Positions 6,185 through 11,164 of a stretch of 11,164 nt of DNA are shown here, one piece after another. The notes beneath the pieces are model-generated. The model was not told the DNA's origin. It saw nothing but the letters and a program-made list of their open reading frames with translations, and searched no databases. Every line of letters begins with the position of its first letter. The stretch's first letter is position 1. The position numbers and the translations under genes are program-made. Origin of the DNA: Deltaproteobacteria bacterium (GTDB taxonomy: Bacteria > Myxococcota_A > UBA9160 > JAFDET01); the NCBI GenBank assembly GCA_019310195.1, contig JAFDET010000229.1, forward strand, positions 1-11,164, read 5' to 3'.

Positions 6185-7798
6185 ATGGAGTTCGAAGCCG
6201 TCAGCCAGTTCGTGATCCTGGCCATGTTCGTGGTGCTGCTGGCCATGTTCCTGGGCCCGCCGCTCGTCTTTGCGGTGCTGTACTGGCTGGACCGTCGGCA
6301 GACCCAGCACGCGGTACTGCGCAACTACCCGATCCTCGGACGGTTCCGCTACCTGCTGGAGCACATCGGGCCCGAGCTGCGTCAGTACCTCTTCAACGCG
6401 GACCTGGAGGGCAAGCCTTTCACGCGCGAGGGCTACCTGTCGATCGTGTTTGCCGGCAAGTACCTGAAGACGCTGATCTCGTTCGGCTCGAAGCGGGACT
6501 TCGACAAGCCCGGCTGGTACGTGCGCAACGCCATGTTGCCGACGCTGATCGACGACATGGCTGCGATCCGGGAGCCGCGCATTCCGACGCGGCGCTACGT
6601 GATCCATGACGAAGGTCTGTTCTCACGCAAGGAAGACCTGGTCGACGCGGACGTGGCGCCCTGGACCCTGGACGACGAGTTCGCGATCGCCCTGGGCGAA
6701 GGACTGCCTCACCCCTGGACCCTCCGCGGGTTGGTGGGCATGAGCGCCATGTCCTACGGCGCCCTGGGCCGTCACGCGATCCAGGCCCTCTCTCACGGTC
6801 TGGGCATGGCGACGGGCACCTGGATGAACACCGGCGAGGGTGGGCTGTCGGAGCACCACCTGGTGGGCGGCGGCGATATCGTATTCCAGATCGGTCCCGG
6901 GCTCTTCGGTGTGCGTACCGATGCGGGCGAGTGGAGCTGGGACGCCTTCTCACGCCAGGCGGAAGTCGAGAGCGTGCGCGGCTTCGAGCTGAAGTTCCAC
7001 CAGGGCGCCAAGATCCGCGGCGGCCACGTGGAGGGCGCCAAGGTCACGCCGGAGATCGCGGCGATCCGGGGCGTTCCGGCCTGGCAGTCCATCGACTCGC
7101 CCAACCGGTTTCCCATGTTCCGTTCCCTCGACGACGCGCTCGACCACGTGGCGCGCATGCGCGAGCGGGGCGGCAAGCCGGTGGGCATCAAGATCGTCGT
7201 CGGCGGGCCCGGTTCGGTGGACGAGCTGGCCTCCGCCATGGCGCGGCGCGGCGATGGGCCCGACTGGATCGCCGTCGACGGCGGCGAGGGCGGCTCCGGG
7301 GCCACCTACCAGGAGATGGCCGACAGCATGGGGTTGCCCATCCGCTCCGCGATCGTCGAAGCCGACAACGCGCTGCGCGGCCACGGCATTCGCGATCGTG
7401 TCCGGCTCTTTGCGGCGGGCAAGCTCTCGTCGCCGGACCACATCGCCGTGGCGCTGGCCCTGGGGGCCGACGCGGTGACCAACGCGCGGGGGCTGATGAT
7501 CTCGGTGGGCTGCATCCAGGCCCAGCGCTGTCACTCCAATACCTGCCCGGTCGGCGTCGCCACCACCGACGAGAAGCTGATGCAGGCCCTGGTGGTGGAC
7601 GAGAAGAAGTGGCGGGTGCTCAACTACGTGGCGGCGCTGCGCGCGGGGCTGAACTCGCTGGCCGCCGCCTCCGGGCTGCGCTCGCCCACCCAGTTCGAAC
7701 GCCGCCACGCGGTGTACCGCGATGCCTACGGCCGCATCCACAGCGCCGACACGCTGTTCCCCTACCCGGATGCTGTGGACGGCGGTGCCTTGGCCTAG
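6185..7798 (+). CDS. Membrane-anchored FMN-binding glutamate synthase-like protein
   Basis: A 537-residue protein of the stand-alone glutamate synthase FMN-domain family (related to the central/FMN part of GltB). Residues 8-36 are one long or two short membrane segments. The TIM-barrel domain shows GMSAMSYGALG (185-195) and NTGEGG (215-220) for the flavin, HQGAKIRGGH (272-281), DGGEGGSGA (365-373), and the 3Fe-4S ligands C443-x5-C449-x4-C454 in GCIQAQRCHSNTCPVG. The N-terminal glutamine amidotransferase domain with its catalytic Cys is absent, as usual for this subgroup, so ammonia from glutamine cannot be made here and the true reaction is not established; it may be a membrane-tethered flavin/iron-sulfur oxidoreductase. 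GGGAGG at 6173-6178, 6 bases before the ATG, supports the start. It converges with the minus-strand lipoprotein, 6 bases apart. Confidence 0.9.
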   Translation: MEFEAVSQFVILAMFVVLLAMFLGPPLVFAVLYWLDRRQTQHAVLRNYPILGRFRYLLEHIGPELRQYLFNADLEGKPFTREGYLSIVFAGKYLKTLISFGSKRDFDKPGWYVRNAMLPTLIDDMAAIREPRIPTRRYVIHDEGLFSRKEDLVDADVAPWTLDDEFAIALGEGLPHPWTLRGLVGMSAMSYGALGRHAIQALSHGLGMATGTWMNTGEGGLSEHHLVGGGDIVFQIGPGLFGVRTDAGEWSWDAFSRQAEVESVRGFELKFHQGAKIRGGHVEGAKVTPEIAAIRGVPAWQSIDSPNRFPMFRSLDDALDHVARMRERGGKPVGIKIVVGGPGSVDELASAMARRGDGPDWIAVDGGEGGSGATYQEMADSMGLPIRSAIVEADNALRGHGIRDRVRLFAAGKLSSPDHIAVALALGADAVTNARGLMISVGCIQAQRCHSNTCPVGVATTDEKLMQALVVDEKKWRVLNYVAALRAGLNSLAAASGLRSPTQFERRHAVYRDAYGRIHSADTLFPYPDAVDGGALA

Positions 7799-7804
7799 GA
7801 GCCC

Positions 7805-8020
7805 TCAGTAGCGGCCCCTGGGCCGCCCGTAGGGGCCGTGCCCGTAGCGCCCGTAGGTGCCGGGGAACGAGTTGCTGTGAATGGTGCCGCCGCCGTAGTA
7901 GCCCTCGCCGCCGCGGCTCCGCCACGACTCCTCGGCGTCCAGCTCTTCCTGCCGGGTCGCGCAGGCGGGCAGGGTGGCCACCAGAGCCAGGCCCAGCAGC
8001 GCGTAGCCCATGCGGCGCAT
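7805..8020 (-). CDS. Small Gly/Tyr-rich lipoprotein
   Basis: A 71-residue lipoprotein. MRRMGYALLGLALVATLPAC is a typical signal with lipobox LPAC (lipid Cys at 20). The mature 52 residues begin with an acidic/polar stretch (ATRQEELDAEESWRSRGGEG) and end in a Gly/Tyr/Arg-rich tail with YGRYGHGPYGRPRGRY, likely unstructured. The ATG at 8020 shares its A with the TGA of the upstream VOC gene (TGATG), so translation is probably coupled; GGAG lies about 11 bases upstream. It is the last gene of the leftward operon. No function is recognised. The frame extends further upstream, but that part is the VOC gene in another frame. The lipobox and overlap make the gene likely despite its size. Confidence 0.7.
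   Translation of the reverse strand: MRRMGYALLGLALVATLPACATRQEELDAEESWRSRGGEGYYGGGTIHSNSFPGTYGRYGHGPYGRPRGRY
7811..7826. other. Perfect GC-rich hairpin between convergent genes
   Basis: GCGGCCC-CT-GGGCCGC is a 7-bp perfect inverted repeat inside the last codons of the minus-strand lipoprotein and 13 bases beyond the stop of the plus-strand FMN protein. It could slow or end transcription from both sides, but there is no T-run on either strand and it also encodes the GRPRG tail, so its role is uncertain. Confidence 0.25.
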
Positions 8021-8818
8021 CACGGCGTGCGCTCCACCCGAGACGCGTCCCAGAACTGCACGCCGATGGCCGCCCCGGTGGGATCGACAAGGATGGAGGT
8101 GTGCGCGTCGCGCAGCACCACCCGCGCGCCCAGGGCCTCGGCCCGCCGGGCCGTGTCGGCCACGTCCTCGACCCGCACGTAGGGCAGCCACAGCGGGTCG
8201 ACGTCCTCGGGCGCAGCCATCAGGCCGGCCTGCGGCGCGTCACCGACCTTCAAGATCGGGTAGGTGTTGCCGTCGAGCTGGATGTCCTCGCGCTCCCAGG
8301 GGACGAGTTTCTTGTAGAAGTCGACGGAGGCGTCGGGATCGTGGGTCCACAGCTCTCTCCAGAGCCAGTCGCCGACGCGCGGCTCGCGGTCCGGCGGATC
8401 GCCGCCGCCGGCGCGCAGCAGCAGTACGGCCGCGCCGGCGGGATCGGACAGCAGCGCGAGACGTCCGCGGTGCGGTGCGTCCACGGGGCCTCTCTGGATT
8501 TCTCCGCCGTTCTCTCGGGCCACCTGGGCTGCCTGGTCCACGTCGGCCGGCAATGGGCGCGCCGTCGTGCAGCACGCTCACGTAGTCGTCGCCCTGGAAG
8601 GTCCACCCGAAGAGCTTTCCGTAGAAGGCCTTGGCCTTGGCGACGTCATCGGTCACCAGGTCCACCCATACGAATGCACCGGGGCGCACGGGCTGAGCGG
8701 CCGCCGTGGTGAGCGGCGGAAGCTCGAAGCGGGGCGCCATCGCCGGCGGGCCGGCGCAGGCTGCAGCCAACGCGGTACTCGCGGCGAGGGCGAGCCAGGA
8801 GAGGGCGCGACAGTTCAC
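8020..8818 (-). pseudogene. Double VOC-domain (glyoxalase-fold) lipoprotein, split frame
   Basis: The start is GTG at 8818, overlapping the ferredoxin stop (GTGA, 8815-8818). The first frame gives a lipoprotein signal (STALAAAC, lipid Cys at 21), then a VOC domain start: GAFVWVDLVTDDVAKAKAFYGKLFGWTF and VSVLHDGAPIAG, residues 48-91. From about 8549 the homology continues in another frame: PADVDQAAQVARENGG, then LALLSDPAGAAVLLLRAG, then the second VOC domain (WRELWTHDPDASVDFYKKL to VDPTGAAIGVQFWD) down to TGA 8020-8022. Besides the frame change, about 20 residues normally found between the PIAG strand and the DVD-AA helix are missing, so a small internal deletion is more likely than a single-base error. 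Intact relatives with two VOC domains bind or convert small electrophiles or act as metal-dependent lyases; the substrate is unknown. Either a decayed gene or a sequence error. Confidence 0.75.
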
Positions 8819-9210
8819 GGCTGGGGAAGCTCCGGCAACGGATGGGTCAGGAGAAGAAGGTCTTCGACGGGGCGCCCGCCGATCAGATGCTCCTGGATGA
8901 TCCGCTCCAGGGCCTCCGGGGTGCACGAGTGGTACCAGGTTCCCTCGGGATAGACCAGGGCGACCGGACCGCGCAGACACACCTGCAGGCAGTTGGCCTT
9001 GCTGCGGTAGACGCCGCCGGCACCCACCAGGTTCAGCTCCGCCAGGCGTCGCTTCAAGAACTCCCACGACGCCAGGCTCTCTTCCTTGCCGCTGCACTTG
9101 GGCTGGGTTTGATCGCAGCACAGGAAGATGTGGCGGTGGATCCGGTCGACGCCCAGCTCGGCGGCCTTGGCGCGGGCAATGCGGAGCAGGATCTCGTCGC
9201 GGCTTGCCAT
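8815..9210 (-). CDS. Thioredoxin-fold (2Fe-2S) ferredoxin
   Basis: A 131-residue ferredoxin of the thioredoxin-like 2Fe-2S family (as in Aquifex Fd and the NuoE C-terminal domain). RHIFLCCDQTQPKC holds C31, C32 and C39; KANCLQVCLRGP holds C74 and C78; the family's closing YPEGTWYHSCTPE with C96 and IIQEHLIGGRPVE follow. A CxnC pair near the N-terminus plus C74-x3-C78 ligate the cluster; which of C31, C32 or C39 serve is not decided here. It would carry single electrons in the cytoplasm; no partner reductase is adjacent. ATG 9210 begins MASRDEILLR, a natural N-terminus; the frame upstream of it is unlike protein. No strong ribosome binding site is seen. It lies 64 bases after the rhodanese and overlaps the VOC gene start by 4 bases, suggesting coupling. 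Confidence 0.88.
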   Translation of the reverse strand: MASRDEILLRIARAKAAELGVDRIHRHIFLCCDQTQPKCSGKEESLASWEFLKRRLAELNLVGAGGVYRSKANCLQVCLRGPVALVYPEGTWYHSCTPEALERIIQEHLIGGRPVEDLLLLTHPLPELPQP

Positions 9211-9233
9211 CGCCGCTGGGGTACCGGGTTTCG

Positions 9234-9259
9234 GCCTCACCCGCCAACGCGGGTGGGGC
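9234..9259. other. Hairpin between rhodanese and ferredoxin genes
   Basis: GCCTCACCCGC and GCGGGTGGGGC pair over 11 positions (one T-G wobble on the plus-strand reading) around a CAAC loop. It lies in the 64-base gap between the rhodanese stop and the ferredoxin start. There is no T-run after it, so it is not a standard terminator; mRNA processing, stability or partial attenuation are possible roles. Confidence 0.45.
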
Positions 9260-9274
9260 GGCCCGGCGCGTGGG

Positions 9275-9658
9275 TCAGCGCACGACGGGGCGGCCTTCCT
9301 GGGTCCAGGCCTGGAATCCACCGGCCAGGGAACGCACCTGGGAGAAGCCGAGCTGCTGGAGCGTGGCGGCCGCCAAGGCGCTGCGCGCGCCGCTGCCGCA
9401 GTAGGTGATGATCGGGCGCTCGGGGTCGCTGAGCTCGGAGTCGCGAGCCGGCGAATCCAGCGCCGCCTTGGGCTCCAGCATGCCGCGTGGGATCAGCAGC
9501 GCGTCGGGCAGGCGCCCCAGCGAGAACTCCTCGGCCTCGCGGACGTCGAGAGCCAGGGTGGCGGGGTTAACGCGAAGCTCGCTCTCGGCCGCCTCCGGGT
9601 CGATCTCCTCGATCCGGGAGCGGGCATCCTCGATCAGCTCTTTCATTCCTATGGCCAT
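9275..9658 (-). CDS. Rhodanese-like sulfurtransferase
   Basis: A 127-residue single-domain rhodanese. The domain starts with LALDVREAEEF (36-45), has the substrate-side PDALLIPRGMLE, and the active-site loop YCGSGARSALAAATLQQLGF with catalytic C87, ending in the conserved LAGGFQAWTQEGRPV. Such proteins carry sulfane sulfur as a Cys persulfide and pass it to thiols or cyanide in the cytoplasm; no signal peptide is seen. AGGAG (plus-strand 9666-9670) lies 7 bases upstream of the ATG, fixing this start; a second Met four residues on is less well placed. The ArsR gene ends 22 bases upstream, so the two are very likely co-transcribed and the rhodanese is the probable main target of that repressor. 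Confidence 0.92.
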   Translation of the reverse strand: MAIGMKELIEDARSRIEEIDPEAAESELRVNPATLALDVREAEEFSLGRLPDALLIPRGMLEPKAALDSPARDSELSDPERPIITYCGSGARSALAAATLQQLGFSQVRSLAGGFQAWTQEGRPVVR

Positions 9659-9680
9659 GGTCGATCTCCTGCGCACGGCT

Positions 9681-10034
9681 TCAGATGCCGGCGCCCTCGA
9701 ATCCTTCCAGGTCTGCGGCCAGGCGGTCCGCAAGGCTGCCGCACACCAGGTCGCAGACCTCGACCATCGTGGGATCGCAGATCCGGTAGAGCGCGCGGTT
9801 GCCCTCGGCCCGGCGTTCCACGATGGCCTCGCGTCGCAGCACCCCCAGGTGCCGGGACAGGTTGGTCTGGCTGAGCCCCGTGTCCTCCAGCAGCTGCTGG
9901 ACCGAGCGCTCACCGCCCATCAGCTGGCGCAGGATGCGCAGGCGCGAGGGATCGCCCAGCGCCCGGAAGCGGCCGGCCACCAGACTCACGGCGCCATCGG
10001 TCAGGGGAGGGGGCTGCTTGGCTCTCGATGCCAT
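9681..10034 (-). CDS. ArsR/SmtB-family repressor
   Basis: A 117-residue winged-helix regulator. FRALGDPSRLRILRQLMGGERSVQQLL (23-49) is the classic ArsR opening, LSQTNLSRHLGVLRREAIVERR (54-75) the recognition helix and wing, and GNRALYRICDP the beta-wing. Possible sensing residues are C86, C94 and C98 (CDPTMVEVCDLVC), a C-x3-C pair in the C-terminal helix. The helix-2 ELCVC metal site of ArsR/SmtB and the first Cys of SqrR/BigR persulfide sensors are absent (GGERSVQQLL there). Direct linkage to a rhodanese and ferredoxin suggests it senses persulfide, sulfide or a thiol-reactive compound; this is inference. The start sits 7 bases past a -10 box with no ribosome binding site, so the mRNA is probably leaderless. 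It likely represses its own operon through the repeat at its promoter. Confidence 0.92.
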   Translation of the reverse strand: MASRAKQPPPLTDGAVSLVAGRFRALGDPSRLRILRQLMGGERSVQQLLEDTGLSQTNLSRHLGVLRREAIVERRAEGNRALYRICDPTMVEVCDLVCGSLADRLAADLEGFEGAGI

Positions 10035-10041
10035 CCGAGTC

Positions 10042-10069
10042 AGTCTATGTTGAGGATTGCAGTTGTCAA
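10042..10069 (-). promoter_or_regulatory. Promoter of the arsR-rhodanese operon, leaderless
   Basis: Reading leftwards, a perfect TTGACA -35 box (plus-strand 10064-10069) is followed by a 16-base spacer and TAGACT (10042-10047; four of six bases of TATAAT). Seven bases later comes the ATG at 10034, so transcription should start at or next to the initiator codon. It is the best sigma-70-type promoter in the window and lies in an AT-rich patch unlike its surroundings. Confidence 0.7.
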
Positions 10070-10084
10070 TATGCGAATATGCGA
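10069..10084. promoter_or_regulatory. Tandem ATATGCGA operator candidate
   Basis: ATATGCGA occurs twice in direct tandem (10069-10076 and 10077-10084), beginning at the -35 box of the ArsR promoter; the centre also reads ATAT-N4-ATAT, a short inverted repeat. ArsR-family repressors usually bind AT-rich imperfect repeats overlapping their own promoter, so this is the likely autoregulatory site. It could also affect the divergent glycosyltransferase gene. Confidence 0.5.
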
Positions 10085-10167
10085 AATTAAGGTCATGGGA
10101 GCCCGGCCCCCGGCGTCCTGCACTCGGCGTCGCGGCCGGCTCCCGCCTCCAAGGCGGGGCGCAGCGC

Positions 10168-10173
10168 TACACT
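10168..10173 (+). promoter_or_regulatory. Possible -10 element for the glycosyltransferase gene
   Basis: TACACT matches four of six bases of TATAAT and lies 41 bases before the proposed CTG start, which would leave a leader of about 35 bases carrying the AAGGAGG site. No convincing -35 box is seen, so the call is weak. Confidence 0.25.
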
Positions 10174-10199
10174 GGCGCCTTCCCACCTGCGTCATCCTC

Positions 10200-10206
10200 A
10201 AGGAGG
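10200..10206 (+). promoter_or_regulatory. Ribosome binding site deciding a CTG start
   Basis: AAGGAGG is a complete anti-16S match, 8 bases before the CTG at 10215, which is in frame with the glycosyltransferase. No ATG, GTG or TTG in that frame lies at a suitable distance; the only in-frame ATG, at 10095, is 105 bases upstream of the site. Confidence 0.6.
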
Positions 10207-10214
10207 CCGCCCCG

Positions 10215-11164
10215 CTGGCCGCCCACCCGCCCCAGGATCCGGTCGTCGTCTGCACGCCGAACGAGGACTACGCCATCGGCGCCGCGGTGGCGCTGTACTC
10301 GGCGCAGCGCAACCTGGACCCCGCGCGCCGCATGCGGCTCTTCCTGGTGGACGGGGGGCTGCGGCCCGGGACCCGGCGTCAGCTCCTGCGCATCCTCGAT
10401 CCCGATCGCGTGGACGTCACTTGGGTGGATCCCCAGTGGCACAAGCTCCGCGACCTGCCGCTCTCGGAGCACCTGCTTCCGGTCATCTACCTGCGCCTGG
10501 TGCTGCCGGAGCTGCTGCCCCACGAGGTGGAGCGCTTCATCTACCTGGACGTGGACCTGGTGGTCAACGGCGACCTGGGCGAGCTGTGGGACCAGGAGCT
10601 GGAAGACTACCTGGTGCTGGCGGTGCAGGACTTCGGCTTTCCCTACGTCGACGCCGAAGTGGCGCTCGAGAACTTCGAGGCCTGCAAGCCCCATCTGTGG
10701 GGAGTGCGCGGTGTGGAGAACTGGCAGGAGCTCGGCCTGGATCCGCGGGCCAAGTATTTCAACGCGGGCATCCAGCTGGTGGACCTGGCGGGCTGGCGCC
10801 GCGAGCAGGTCGGCGAGCGCATGCTCCGCTGCCTGCACGAGAACCGGGAGCACGCCGCGCTGGCGGATCAGTACGCGCTCAACGTGGTGCTGGCCGGGCG
10901 CATCGGCGCGCTCGACCCGCGCTGGAACACCACGCTGGCGCTGTTCATGTATCCATCTCCCGAGCAGAGCCCCTGGGACGCCCAGACCTGGGAGCATCTG
11001 ACGTCGGATCCGCAGGTGGTGCACTTCGTGGGCCGCTGGAAGCCCTGGTACTGGGGCCGGCGCCGCGCTCGGCATCCGTGGCGCGCGCACTTCGACCGCT
11101 ATTACGACGAGTTGGACTGGCCGCTCTGGCGGCGCTGGCGTTGGACGCTGTTGCCGGTGACGCG
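10215..11164 (+). CDS. Family 8 glycosyltransferase (LgtC-like), 3' incomplete
   Basis: At least 316 residues, open at the right edge. PVVVCTPNEDYAIGAAVALYSA is the nucleotide-sugar binding start of GT8 enzymes; YLDVDLVV (D112-V-D114) is the metal-binding DxD; YFNAGIQLVDL is the FNAG motif; ALADQYALN is the acceptor-side DQ-LN motif; and VVHFVGRWKPW is the closing HF-G--KPW. Such retaining transferases move glucose or galactose from a UDP-sugar to lipopolysaccharide, other surface glycans or proteins; donor and acceptor are not predictable here. A CTG start at 10215 gives MAAHPPQDPVVV, a natural N-terminus right before the domain, with AAGGAGG 8 bases upstream. An ATG start at 10095 would add 40 Arg/Pro-rich residues unlike the family. 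The Trp/Arg-rich tail at the edge suggests the gene is nearly complete. It is divergent from the ArsR operon across about 180 bases. Confidence 0.9.
   Translation, partial: MAAHPPQDPVVVCTPNEDYAIGAAVALYSAQRNLDPARRMRLFLVDGGLRPGTRRQLLRILDPDRVDVTWVDPQWHKLRDLPLSEHLLPVIYLRLVLPELLPHEVERFIYLDVDLVVNGDLGELWDQELEDYLVLAVQDFGFPYVDAEVALENFEACKPHLWGVRGVENWQELGLDPRAKYFNAGIQLVDLAGWRREQVGERMLRCLHENREHAALADQYALNVVLAGRIGALDPRWNTTLALFMYPSPEQSPWDAQTWEHLTSDPQVVHFVGRWKPWYWGRRRARHPWRAHFDRYYDELDWPLWRRWRWTLLPVT

Noticed and set aside
8540..8560. Programmed ribosomal frameshifting in the VOC gene
   Set aside because: No slippery heptamer or downstream stem is evident, and about 20 expected residues are missing, which a simple slip would not explain.
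6931..8712. Long plus-strand open frame overlapping the FMN protein and the minus-strand operon
   Set aside because: Arg/Ala/Gly-rich nonsense in a second frame of a well-supported gene; it crosses the convergent gene boundary.
10095..10214. ATG 10095 as start of the glycosyltransferase
   Set aside because: It adds 40 Arg/Pro-rich residues unlike GT8 N-termini and ignores the perfect AAGGAGG at 10200-10206.

Overview
The window is GC-rich and densely coded, with short intergenic gaps. It looks like a chromosomal segment of a Gram-negative bacterium, probably a deltaproteobacterial or myxobacterial-type lineage or an uncultured soil or marine relative. The grounds are an F420-type luciferase-like oxidoreductase, a PEP-CTERM sorted protein, several lipoproteins, a multi-domain receptor cyclase, and GTG and apparently CTG starts. 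The taxonomic placement is inference from gene content only. No tRNA, rRNA, insertion sequence or CRISPR array is visible.

Plus strand, 1-5829. The window opens inside a luciferase-like F420-dependent oxidoreductase (3' part only). A PEP-CTERM protein with a calcium-type loop and an SdrD_B/Cna_B-like fold follows. Then comes a tight four-gene cluster: a 49-residue exported peptide, a 792-residue membrane-bound PDZ/GAF/class III nucleotide cyclase, a secreted zinc metalloprotease, and a lipoprotein whose start overlaps the protease stop. A CRP-type palindrome (TGTGA-N6-TCACA) lies just upstream of this cluster. The cyclase carries Glu where adenylyl cyclases have the adenine-selecting Lys, so its product may be cGMP. 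The lipoprotein reading frame is broken by an exact 22-bp tandem duplication inside its signal-peptide codons; a possible terminator follows it.

Plus strand, 5934-7798. A 55-residue four-cysteine protein is followed by a membrane-anchored, FMN-binding glutamate-synthase-like protein with a 3Fe-4S cysteine set.

Minus strand, 10034-7805. An apparent operon reads leftwards: ArsR-type repressor, rhodanese, thioredoxin-fold 2Fe-2S ferredoxin, double VOC (glyoxalase-fold) lipoprotein, and a small Gly/Tyr-rich lipoprotein. The last three genes overlap at their stops and starts. The repressor has a near-consensus promoter placed so that its mRNA would be leaderless, with a tandem 8-bp AT-rich repeat at the -35 box. 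The context suggests sulfane-sulfur or thiol stress handling. The VOC gene is split between two frames.

Plus strand, 10215-11164. Divergent from the repressor, a family 8 glycosyltransferase runs off the window. Its best start is a CTG preceded by a full AAGGAGG ribosome binding site.

The points most worth following up are the cyclase cluster with its CRP-like site and its 22-bp frame-switching duplication, and the second broken frame in the VOC gene.
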